From: Chaunax sp. Z400
Lineage: Eukaryota > Chordata > Actinopteri > Lophiiformes > Chaunacidae
NCBI GenBank assembly: GCA_037577475.1
Contig: CM075187.1
Span: forward strand, 1,504,046 to 1,568,045
Length of the DNA stretch: 64,000 nucleotides
Direction of reading: 5' to 3'
How positions within the stretch are numbered: the first letter of the stretch is position 1; each line of letters starts with the position of its first letter. The notes beneath the pieces are model-generated. The model was not told where the DNA came from. It did no database searches and saw nothing but the letters and a program-made list of their open reading frames with translations. The position numbers and the translations under genes are program-made. Below, one piece after another: positions 46,301-56,202 of the stretch.

Positions 46301-49300
46301 AGTCGAAGCAGTTTCCCATCCCAAAGAGAGGAACTAAAAACGACCAGGAGGACTTTTTCTCTGTTAAGCTCACAGTTTGGATTTTGTGAGGAGTAAAAAC
46401 TCTGGTTTCAGCGAGACCCATGCTGACACTAAGTTCCAGCTGGTTGAAACAAACTAAACGACGCTGAGAAGAAGGAGCAGCGAGGAGTCAGTAGAAGGAA
46501 GAGGAGAAACTAAATGACAGGAGGAAGAAGAGCGAACAGGGAAACAGAATCATGCCTATTAAAGGAGACGAGGCTGATCCACCGTCTGGGACATATTTCA
46601 CGCAAATGTCACACAGAACAAACTGTGAAATAATCTGTGAACGACACAGACATTAAACAAGCAGCGATAAACAGGCTTCCTGCAGGAAAATATTCTGTTA
46701 ACAAATTTCAATTTAACTTCATTTGACTGAAGACAGACTGTTAGTACATGAGAAATTAGTTAATTAGTAAAAGTCCACTGGATCCAGATTTGGATCATGT
46801 AAATCCTAAATGAAGATGTCATATCTGTGGGAGATACTGAGACTAGACATAGTCTGATAGCAGAATGCTAACCTGTTTGTCTTGTGCTAGCACCCTGCTA
46901 ACATCCTAAAGTCAGCTTTAGCATCACCTTTTGCTGCTCGGTCACAATATCTGTCTGAATGTTGACAGTCCTGGTTTTATTTCATTTTTTATTTTTATAT
47001 TCAATTATAATTTTTTAAAACTTATTTATTTTTTAATAGTATTTTGCTTTTATTTTTTCCCCATTTTATCTTTGTATTTAGTTATTTTTCTTATCCATAC
47101 ATTTAATTTGATTTTTTGATTTTTTTTAATCAAAGTCCCCACTATCATCCTAAACAAAGTTCATCAGTCATTCGTTTATTTTTAATTTTTTCCATTCTCT
47201 TTTTATTTGTATTATATTGTATTAAAATATTCTATATTTTTAGTATTTTTTATTTATTTAATTTTTATTTTCTTCATGTTATTTTTTTAAAGTTTGTTTT
47301 TATGCTTTATTTTATATCTTATTTTTAGATATTTTATTGCTAGCACCCTGCTAACATTAAAGTCAGCTTTAGCGTCACTTTTCGCCGCTCGGTCACAACA
47401 TCTGTCTAAATGTTGAGTCCTGCCTCTAATTGGTCACAGTGGTTTTTGACATGTTTAGACATCTCTTATATAAACTGATGATGATATTTCGGTAAAGAGA
47501 AGGCCCCCCTTTTTCCTGCAACACCACGTCTCCATTTTTACTGGAGGGATGTGACGTAGAGAGGTGAAGAAGGGAGAGAGGACCAAGTTGTGTGGAGTCA
47601 TTTATTTATCGGAAATCATTAAAGAAAAGCTTAATATCAGATCCGATAATCAATGAATCAAAGAGAAGGTCACTGTGGCCTCCAGCAGCCACATGACAAA
47701 CAGAGTTACTGTATGGTCCATCTGTTAGAGTCACATTCATCTAAACCTACAGGCAACAACAGACAGCTGGTGAGGTCATCTTCTCCCTTCATCAAAGGTC
47801 TTCATCAGTTCTCCATCTCTGATCACATGAACTGAAACACGACCAGCAGCAGTAAAAATCCAGCTTACTTTGAATGCATCGTTCAGTGTATGTTTTCCTC
47901 CAAACGTTTGTCACTGAACGCCTCACGTCTCATCAGAAACCTCGTTTAGGTCACAATAATGTTTTCACAGGTTATTTATAGAATAGGTTTTTCTTCATGT
48001 TCCCAAACCGAAAACCTTCCTACACGACAAAAACTGAAACATAGATTAAATATGTAAAAAATAAGATGAGTATTTCTTCTTACCAGATAGTTTTTATGTT
48101 TATATTTCATCCTCACAAACTTCATTTCAATTTGTTCATTTTTCTTATTTCAAGCATTTTAATCTCTCCACATATTAAAGAGAGAACTGATCTGATAACT
48201 TTTAATCAATAGGAAATTCTAAAGCTTCGTGCAATTTGTCATCTTGCTATACATGTGACATTTTTATTATTGTCTGAGATTAATTTCTCATCTCTAGTTG
48301 TAGCACAAGAATATTCACAGTGTGTTATTTTGTAGCATATTGACAGATAATATCATTGTTATACTAGTTCACTATCAGAATGAATAAAATAGTGATGCAG
48401 GCTTCACGTCTTTCAGTGTTTGTGGTAACAGTAACGTGGTGACGGTCAACAAACAGGATGTGACTGAAGCTTTTTCTCATTTATATTTTAAATCTGCAGC
48501 CTCATGTCTCCCAGCAGTCATTGCTGCAATCCTCCATGTTTGACTTTGATGACACATTGATGTGAGCAGGAATGAGAAAACCGTTCACACTGCTGTCACA
48601 TCAGCAGGAATCAGATCTGATTCTGGATCAGATCTGATTCTGGATCAGATCTGATTCTGGATCAGATATGACAGAGTTCCAAATCAGAATTGAAAGGTTC
48701 AGATTCCATGTGATTTGTACAGAAGATTACTATATTCACTTGAGAAAAAAGATGCTGCCCTGTTTTTCTGAATTAATGAGATAATTATCTCAGAATTCTG
48801 AGATAAGTTTTCATGGAAAAAAACTCTGCTGTTTTTCTGAATTAATGACATAACTATCTCATTAATTCAGAAAAACAGAACAGCTAAGAGGCAACAGCGC
48901 TAACCACGTCACCACTGAGAAAGAAATCTCTCTAAATTCATTCATATTACTGAAAATGTCTGTTTCTCTACAGTCTGTCCAGAAATGAAGGTTTGTAAAT
49001 CTACTCGTTTTAGAAACATCTGTTTATACAAACTATATATAGGTGCATGTTAGCATAAAGCTAGCTAGCCAAAGAAGCTACCAATCCTGGCTGAATAGCT
49101 ATGATTGATTAATTATGGTTGTTTGGAGACATCTGGCTGTATTTAGAAGCTACATAGACAGATGACAACACATCTGTTTTAAGAGTGACCGTTAGCAGAC
49201 ACTGAAAACAAACTACTTCATATCTATGAGTACTTTTGTAGAAATAACAAATTACTAGTATCTATATGGCAACCATTCAAATTGTTTTTTTTCCAAATCT

Positions 49301-50134
49301 CCCATTGGCCATAAATTAAGTTTTAGATAAAAATAAAATGGGATATGGATTTAGGGTGACAGCTTATTATCGGCCACAAAATTTCTAGGAGCGCCCCTGG
49401 ACTTCATGAGAAAAACTCCTGAAATGTTTTGGATTTAATTCTCATGAAAAAATGCGGATCCTTTGAATCCTTACCTGCCCAAACAGTGAGTTGAGGATTG
49501 TGCGTAAATTGATGTCGGACGCAGAAGAAGCAGCGCTGGACCTCCGGGAGCGACGAGAGGACCTGCTGGACAGCGGGACCAGGGGGCAGGAGGACAGGGA
49601 TGGACTGCTGACCTCATTAGCCCCTTTTTGGTCACATACAGGAGCCCAATCGTCCTCCGACAGAGAGGGCACCTTGGGGATCGGGCGGGTGTGGCATCGA
49701 CGGGGATGCTCGGTTTCGGGTGGTCCTGCTGGCGGTGGTCGGTCCTCCCGGTGGGGTTTCCTGCGGTGGTGATGCCGGTGTGCGGGTTTGGATGACCTGC
49801 AGCGCTCCCTAACACCTCGGCCCGCCTCGCCGTTTGTCTCCGGTGGGTCGGGGCCGTGAGGCGCGTGTGACTTACACTTGCCCCGTGTGGCTGCGGTACT
49901 GTCCTGGTTGCCGATGAGCGACGGGTGACACAAGGGTCTCCGGGCGCTGATGTCGCCCTCGGCAGACCAGAAGGAGTCCTCGGCGGCGGTACGGTGGTGA
50001 TGCTGGTGCTGGCGGTGATGCTGACTTCTCCGGCTCTCTCCGGTGCGTTCAGGGGGAAGCGCTGGTCTCCCCGCCGCCGAGGATGATTTCAGTAAGGAGG
50101 TCGTGGATTCTGATTTAGGAAAGGAGGCGCTCAT
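41826..50134 (-). CDS. cabp1: Calcium-binding protein 1, caldendrin (long isoform)
   Basis: Seven exons on the minus strand, 50134-49475, 43503-43473, 42871-42728, 42642-42533, 42449-42375, 42005-41933 and 41851-41826, join in phase to 372 residues. CaBP1/caldendrin is a neuronal calmodulin-like Ca2+ sensor that modulates voltage-gated calcium channels and InsP3 receptors. The 220-residue first exon starts MSASFPKSESTTSLL, like mammalian caldendrin, and is Ser/Arg/His/Pro-rich and probably disordered. The core has EF1 at 240-251 (DKDKDGFISCKD), EF2 at 276-287 (NMNLGGHVDFED, lacking acidic ligands as in the family), EF3 at 317-328 (DTNGDGAISTSE) and EF4 at 354-365 (DLNGDGLVDFEE). It ends EFVRMMSR. 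A second first exon lies at 43671-43615. Fish may carry two cabp1 copies; which one this is cannot be told. Confidence 0.96.
43250..43316. repeat. (TA)n microsatellite in cabp1 intron
   Basis: About 33 uninterrupted TA dinucleotides, about 160 bp upstream (in genomic plus order) of the 31-base common exon. Such a length is highly unstable and can extrude cruciforms. Frames over it give Tyr/Ile strings only. Confidence 0.95.
43615..43671 (-). CDS. cabp1: Alternative first coding exon of cabp1 (short isoform)
   Basis: An ATG-initiated 57-base exon encodes 19 residues (MEQVADSGLGIVRSTALSA) and ends at a good donor (GCG|GTATGT) in phase 0, the phase needed to join the common exon at 43503. The product would be a 171-residue CaBP1 with all four EF-hands but without the caldendrin N-terminus. 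Mammalian CABP1 also makes short forms from an internal promoter; unlike those, this start has no Gly at position 2 and so no myristoylation signal. An acceptor-like tract just upstream is weak, which favours a first exon. Confidence 0.65.
44077..44826. mobile_element. Foldback MITE (family A), long copy in cabp1 intron
   Basis: Left end attaaagggacagcttagcc, right end gagtgaactgttcctttaag. Two inverted internal arms are visible: gaaggagatggagactagtt at 44210 and aaactagtctccatcttctt at about 44671. The middle has gained unrelated sequence, including part of the acttggttgaagg repeat. Confidence 0.85.
45650..45835. mobile_element. MITE family B fragment in cabp1 intron
   Basis: Shares the phrases cactgcccccaatgattt, ggtggtactgctcc, cccatgtggacagagttttt and gaagatatgtcttc with the copy at 54983-55442. 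Terminal repeats are not preserved. Confidence 0.65.
45880..46085. repeat. Dispersed repeat, inverted relative of 6893-7030
   Basis: Reads as the reverse complement of the segment after cox6a1 (shared words gacttggatccagatcagac and gatgtcatcgtgtcat). It carries overlapping GGATCC/CCAGATC palindromic words that recur to about 46140. Confidence 0.7.
46888..47425. repeat. 85-bp direct repeats flanking a T-rich insert, cabp1 intron
   Basis: The segments at about 46888-46972 and 47338-47422 are close copies (both with gctagcaccctgctaac, aaagtcagctttagc and gctcggtcacaa). Between them lie about 365 bp that are extremely T-rich on this strand (tttttatttttatattc and similar). The layout, a direct duplication around low-complexity sequence, resembles the duplicated exon segment in hps4. 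Confidence 0.85.
48608..48668. repeat. Tandem atcagatctgattctgg repeat
   Basis: A 17-bp unit occurs three times plus a partial copy; each unit contains the 12-bp palindrome atcagatctgat. It lies in the long cabp1 intron. Confidence 0.9.
48760..48878. repeat. Perfect palindrome with an adjacent third arm
   Basis: The 20-bp arms 48829-48848 and 48859-48878 (ctgtttttctgaattaatga and its exact reverse complement) surround a 10-bp spacer. A third copy of the left arm starts at 48760, followed by its own small palindrome gagataattatctc. This is probably a small foldback MITE that inserted or was duplicated. Confidence 0.85.
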
Positions 50135-50699
50135 TGTCTCGGTGGGTCGATCGTCGACATCACGCAGTTTTCTCCCAATGGTCGACCCATGTTAGCCAAG
50201 CCTTAAGTTACAGACTTCATTTCAGCACCTGAACGCGGTGCGGCAGCGCGCGCACAGCGGAACACGTCGCTGCAGAGCGCGTCACCTTCTCATTGATGTG
50301 ATGCCGCTCAGTGGTACCGTGGAGGTGACGTGGGTCTGGACGGTTGTAAGGATAGGGCGGACCCACAAAATGAAACCTACGCATGAATAAATTAATAAAA
50401 AAATAATATAATAAAATGATCCAGATATGTAACAATAACTATTTTTGTGAAGCTGTTGCTGATTTGTTAATTCAGCTCTATTAGTTATGATGTATGGTGT
50501 TGGCATTTACCTGCTCATTATAAAAACCTGCAAAAAATTGACCGATAAGAAATAATGTGAAATGAATCCTTCTTTGGAGCCATTTTGCTTCACAATACCT
50601 TAATGTAGAAACGTGATTAAAAGTCTAAACTGGTCTCCAGACTCTGGACTTTACTGGACTAAATGGACATTTTGATATCTAGACTGGTTTTCATGAAAT

Positions 50700-51206
50700 C
50701 CCAGTTTAGGTTTAGGGTCATTTTGGCTGGTTTCAGATTTTATAATGGGTGTTAATTACAGGAATGTTGACAGAGTGGTGACATCATCATTAGAATGGTG
50801 ACATCATCGTTAGAGTGGAGGGGAGCTGGAAAACCGTCTAAAAATCTTCTTCTCACTCCCTCAGTTTTTACTCCACATCCATAATGTTGACATGAAAACG
50901 TAGTAAAATGTGTGCTGCTTCTAGTGATGCTAATTTGGAAGCTAACAGACAAACACTTCTGGCTCAGGGAGGCCCCGAGCAACAGGAAGTCCAACCAACT
51001 GCCTCATCAGCTCCCATTTGAACTTTGAGCTGAAAATAGTGGAGGAAAGCAGACAGTAGCAGTTTTCTCTCTGCTGTCATGTTGACATTTTGAACTTGAT
51101 CCATACAAATGATAGATCTACATGTTCAGCAGCTTCTTAGGATGCTGACGGTGTCTCATTTTAACAAGACCACCTACAGGGTTTGGATCAGGCTCTGGTT
51201 CCAGTG
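50700..51206. repeat. ~510-bp repeat, left copy of an inverted pair
   Basis: Matches the reverse complement of 61486-62003 nearly throughout, for example gctgatgaggcagttggttg and tcagcatcctaagaagctgc in the right copy. Identity by eye is above 90 percent, with a few small indels. It has no open frame of note. Confidence 0.9.
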
Positions 51207-51376
51207 CTGCTTTAGGGGCTTTCTCTCTGTCTACCTCAATGAGTCGGCATTTTCAGGACCAGATACAGTTACACACAGCTGATGCTGATTGGCTGATTCA
51301 AATCCAATCAGTTTACTCCTCTGCTCTGATCGGTCCATTCATGTTCAGTTCAAACCCTCAACAGGAAACTGGACCT

Positions 51377-51459
51377 ACTGTACTACTACTAATAGTACTA
51401 TTAGTATTACTACTAATAGTACTATTAGTATTACTACTAATAGTACTATTAGTATTAAT
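51377..51459. repeat. 24-bp palindromic tandem repeat, about 3.5 copies
   Basis: The unit tactactaatagtactattag plus tat is repeated; each unit includes actaatagtactattagt, an 18-bp perfect palindrome. The array could fold into successive hairpins. It lies in the cabp1-asphd2 spacer. Confidence 0.9.
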
Positions 51460-52010
51460 ATATATGCACTGACAAACTTCATTTGTAAAGAAATTTTAGT
51501 GCTGAATTATTATTGGTGAATCTTCCACCTCACAGAAACATGTCTCCATCCATCGGTGGGACAGGCCGACATGAAGCTCAGTGGAGTCAGAAGATCTTCC
51601 CAGTGAAGGTTTGTGTTGACTCCTTTTTTATCATGATGTCATCGTTCAGTATTTTAATTCTGCTGGCTTCATGTCCTCCAGAGGCAGAGGAAAAAATGTC
51701 TGCATGCCTGCGCCTCCCTGTGTCAGGACTACAACACTACATCAGGTCTTTATTCTCTCCTTTTTGTTGCAGTGTGTTAACAAAATCAAGCCTGAGACAC
51801 AACGAATGAAACGCCTGATTATCTGTGATCTTTGTGTAAAAGTGACTCATGTGACACCAGCTGGTTAAATAAGATACTCCACCATTTATTAAATGTACAG
51901 AAATACTGTTCAAAATCCACACAAGAGCATTTTAAGGACAATTATTTCATCAAATGTAAACAAAAGGCTGCCCCACCATCTACACAAATACTGTGGGAAT
52001 GAGATTTCAT

Positions 52011-52711
52011 TCTCTTAAAGGAACAGTTCACGCAGAAATGAAAGTTCAGTCATCATCTCCTCACCATCATGTCGTTGGAAAGTTTCTGAGTCCACAATCA
52101 TTTCTGGGGCTTCAGTAAAACACCTGAAGGTGTTACTTCACCGGACTTTCCATCGACATGGGGGTATGACGGATGGAGAGAGTCGAAATATTACAAGAAT
52201 GAAGTCATAATATCACAATGATTCAACCAATGATATCCCTGCATTCAACCACCATCATCTCCTCCACTAAAGAGCTGATTTCCTCCCAGTGTTTCTGTTT
52301 CTTTCTTCAGAACAGACCCAGTTTCTTCCACAATCTGACCTGATTCTTATCATAAAACATTCATTATTTCTTATTTGTTAAACCTGAACTAAAGTACAGC
52401 CTCACAAAATGCTCCACGTTCCTCATATGTAAAAATTTCTTTTAATATTATAACTTTCTTTCAATTATGACTTTATTCTCTTAATATCTTCACTTAATTT
52501 GTTCTATTTCTCATTGTGGTCCTAATACTCCGTCGTACGGGGGGTGAGTAGATGATGACGGGGGTGAGTAGATGATGACGGGGGTGAGTAGATGATGACG
52601 GGGGTGAGTAGATGATGACGGGGGTGAGTAGATGATGACGGGGGTGAGTAGATGATGACGGGGGTGAGTAGATGACAGGATTTTCATTTTTGAGTGAACT
52701 TTTCCTTTAAG
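52011..52711. mobile_element. Foldback MITE (family A) carrying a minisatellite
   Basis: Left end cttaaaggaacagttcacgc, right end gagtgaacttttcctttaag. The left arm has ccacaatcatttctggggct. Near the right end a 20-bp unit has expanded (listed separately), derived from the MITE's own subterminal tactcaccctcatgtc-type sequence. Confidence 0.85.
52541..52676. repeat. 20-bp minisatellite, 6.8 identical copies
   Basis: The unit ggggtgagtagatgatgacg repeats perfectly six times plus 16 bases. Identity between copies points to recent expansion. It lies inside the MITE at 52011-52711, close to its right terminus. Every unit contains a GGTGAGT splice-donor-like word. Confidence 0.95.
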
Positions 52712-53459
52712 TGGATTAACAGCACTGTTGATTGGAACCTAATTTTGGACAGCTCAATGTGAGTGTTGTAAACAGCTTGTAAATAATCATACGTTGTAAA
52801 CATTAGAATTGATTCGATGTGTATTTTGAGTTGCGCTGGACTTTTAAAGCTGCTGACGGTTCATTTTAGACTGTGCACATTTATCCATTGAGGATTGTGG
52901 CTTTAATAATAAGTTGCTGCAAAATTACAAAGAAATTCATCACAGAACAACAGAGATCATACTTCATAAACATTTTACAGAATCTACAAATGTAATCTAT
53001 CAAAATGACTTCATTCGTTTTTGAGAGCGAAACGCTATCGCTTAAATCGAGACGACAGTTACAGCGTTGAAGACAATCATTTGAAAACATATCAGACCGA
53101 TCAGTTTTGACCTCAACCCTATTTACAGAAATACAAACCTGATATCAAATACAGCCAAGTTACAAGACTTTAGTAAAGTTACCAAAAACGCTTCATCTCC
53201 AGGGCTACAGGTCGACTCACACTGAGATGTGCTCTTCTAACCATGTCTGAAAGCAGGATGGGTTTACTACCACAGTAGGAGACACAGCGACGTTAGCGTC
53301 CGTAAACATTCATGTCATGACCAACACTGGACCTCTGTTACCAAAAGACAGTCAGTGGTTTCTATGGTGATGACAGACGACTGTTTTCTATCATCACACC
53401 GGTATCAGACACACCTCCACCGAGGAGCTAATATTTTCACCCTTGTGCTTTTTGGTTTG

Positions 53460-53880
53460 TCAGCCAGATTATGTAAAAACTACTGGATGGATTTCCATGA
53501 AAACTGGTAGAAGGATGAGACATGGACCAGGAAAGAAAGATCCAAATGAAGACACTGATCCAATGAATCTTTAACCCCAGATGACAGGAGGTAGTCATCA
53601 GTATGTCCAATTATTAGCATTTTTTTGTCCAGAGCATAACAGACAAACTATAAACTCGACCTCTACACATAAATTAACCATGATAAATAGTTGTGTCTTT
53701 TAATATTTTTCTACAGATCTTTTCCATGAAAAGATGATTTTAGGGAAACTCTGAAGGATGGTCATCTTCTCCATGAAACTCATGAACCAATTTCCATGAA
53801 ACTTGGAGGAAGGATGAGGCACTGGTCAGAAAGGAAACCATTACAATTTGGTGTGGATCCAGATAAAGAGGGAGATCCAG
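53460..53880. repeat. Dispersed non-coding repeat
   Basis: Contains gatttccatgaaaactggta, gacatggaccaggaaagaa and gtgtcttttaatattttt, phrases also found near 1060-1200, 22260-22490, 29830-29890 and 44560-44640. The phrase accatgataaatagttgt is shared with 22315. The ends were not resolved. Confidence 0.65.
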
Positions 53881-54321
53881 GAATTATTTATATCATAACT
53901 TTCCTTTGAAATACAAGATAAGGCTTTTTGTACAATTTCTCTAATTTCACGAAATAATCCATAAATCATGGATTTATTTAGCTGCTATATGCTAACAAAC
54001 AGGGCTAAAAACACACAACTACCGGTGAGATAGTCTCCTACAGTTTAAGAAATATGTCCAGATAATGTATTTTATTTTTTATTAGCTGGGATCCAGATCT
54101 GGTGGATGTCCTCCTCTAGTTTCTACTGAAACAGTCAGACTAATAATGTCTGCATGAACATGTAGCAATGATCACTTTAGCTGTGATTTGATGAAAATAA
54201 AACGACTGACAATGACGAACGGATATGTCAGGAAAAACAAAAGTCGACTGATCATATTTTTTAGCCCTTGTGGAAAAAGATGTAAAAGAATAAGTGAAGA
54301 GATGCTGGGTCTAAAGTAAAA

Positions 54322-54930
54322 CCAAAAAATCACCCAAAAATCTAAATTCAGTCATGATCTCCTCACCCTGACACTGATGGTGACGTTTCTTAGTACACCA
54401 ATCATTTCTGGAGCTTCACAATAAAACAGCATTATTCTCCTAAACACCTCAAGACCAGTTTTCAAAATCTAAAATCTTCACTGTAACCTCTAAGCTAAAA
54501 GCGTTAGCATGCATCTCAACTGCCCGAAACATGCACCGCTGGGAACAATCTCTGCAGACGTCGATGTTAGAGCGCTCAGATCCATGTGGGATCTCAGGGC
54601 TTCTGGAAACTCATTTTATGTTTGTTACTTCTGCCAACGGGAGTAAAGCGACATCATGCTACGATACGACGATGGATGATCTCCTCAGTGATACCAAATG
54701 GAATGGAGAACCACGTTCTTCTTTCAGAGGCTGCTGATTAATATCTGTTGGAGTATTTTGTTCTGACATAGTCTGGAAACTGTCTTCTGATTGGTTGGTG
54801 GAGATAACGAGGTAAACTAGTCTCCATCTTCTTCAGGTGTTTAGCAGAATGCTGCTGTTTTACTGTGAAGCTCCAGAAATGTTTGTTGGACTATGTATGG
54901 TCGACATGCAGGAGAGTAGATCACATCTTA
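54322..54930. mobile_element. Foldback MITE (family A), degraded
   Basis: The left arm has atcacccaaaaatctaaatt and catttctggagcttcacaat. The right arm, inverted, has tagtctccatcttcttcag and gtgaagctccagaaatgttt near 54820-54890. The outer right terminus is lost. Confidence 0.7.
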
Positions 54931-54982
54931 ATTCTAATGTTTGGAGGAACTGGTTTGGACCCAAATATGAAATTTGGCCTCT

Positions 54983-55442
54983 TAAGGCTCATTTATTCTC
55001 CCTTTACATACAAAAATAAATACGCCCGTTTCAAATAATGCATCCATCAACGCCCACGCTCTGCTATGCCTCCGTTATATTTACATCGATACAGCCACAA
55101 GAGGGCAGTGAAGTTTCAAATGTTTTGAAAACAACAAACCTGGTGACGGCAGAGCAGGATGTGATGATGTATCTAGTAAATAAAAAGCAGAGGCAGCGAT
55201 GTGCTCGACGGTGGCCTGTGAGGTCATTAAACACATCACCACATGTGGGTGGAGAGTTTTTTTTCCAGAAGAAATGTCTTCTTTATCATGTCCGTAAACA
55301 TTTGTCGTGTCTGGCTTGAATTATTGCTACACTGCCCCCAATGATTTCTGGTGGTACTACTTTGGAAAACTGTGCACAAATACAGACGAAATGAACGCAG
55401 AATCCCGAATCCGTTTTTATCTCTGAGTATAAATGAGCCTTT
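54983..55442. mobile_element. MITE family B, most complete copy
   Basis: The left end aaggctcatttattct and right end tataaatgagcctttat form terminal inverted repeats. The body includes cactgcccccaatgatttct and cacatgtgggtggagagttt, shared with fragments at 25733, 45650 and 60180. No transposase frame is present. Confidence 0.75.
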
Positions 55443-56202
55443 ATGTTCACATCGAAAGCAAAGCGAATTTTTGACTCGCTCTTCTTACACAATACAAAGT
55501 CGTATCGTACAGTTCTGGATGAGCTTGTTTTTAATTTCTGCATCAACGTCCTACTGACGTCTGGAGAATCTCAACGATGACAGGCTTTAGTGAAACAGCG
55601 TTAAATGAATTTCTCGCCAAAAATTAACATTTTCAACTCACGCAAAGACGCGAATAACAACATTTGTGCGTCACCCTGTGTGAGTTCACATTCACTCGCA
55701 GCTTTGCATTGACTATGCATGTAAGGATGCCGCGAGATGAGGCGTTTATCATATCTGTAACGTACCTTATTCTCTATCGTCAGACTGTTTCAAGCAACAA
55801 CAAACATTAAAGGGAAGTGAGCCGAACACAGAACCCTGGAAATGATTTTGCTCCAGAATTAGAGGAAAATCTTAGTATGCAAATTAATTTAATTTAATTT
55901 TAACATTTTCAGAATAACCGTGACTATTATTATGACCATTATGACTATATGCTAAAATGTATCTGCCTGCATGAACAACCATGTCTACATGGCTGAACAC
56001 GAGTACGGAGGCAAAAACATGACTGTGATTGATAACAAGAGGCCCAATGTTTGGTCATCTGCTCAGGAGACATACTGTATGAGAATATGTACACAGTGAA
56101 TGAGAGCTGGTCTGGAGTCAGATTAAGAGTTGCTGCCCCATCCTACAGACACGCCCCTAAACGCCACCTGCCTCTCGGTCGGACATGGTTTCTCACTCAC
56201 AC

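Larger units (their letters stand above)
50135..56202. other. Spacer between cabp1 and asphd2
   Basis: No coding exon supported on either strand. The first ~170 bases above 50134 include gatcgtcgacatcacgc and a CpG-rich stretch to about 50300, the expected caldendrin promoter. The rest is largely repeats: the inverted pair copy at 50700-51206, a 24-bp palindromic tandem repeat, family A MITEs at 52011 and 54322, a dispersed repeat at 53460-53880 and a family B MITE at 54983. Part of the right end may be the asphd2 3' UTR. Confidence 0.55.

Noticed and set aside
49491..49772. Plus-strand frame opposite the caldendrin first exon
   Set aside because: It is an antisense shadow of a GC-rich coding exon; the minus-strand frame has caldendrin similarity and a correct donor.
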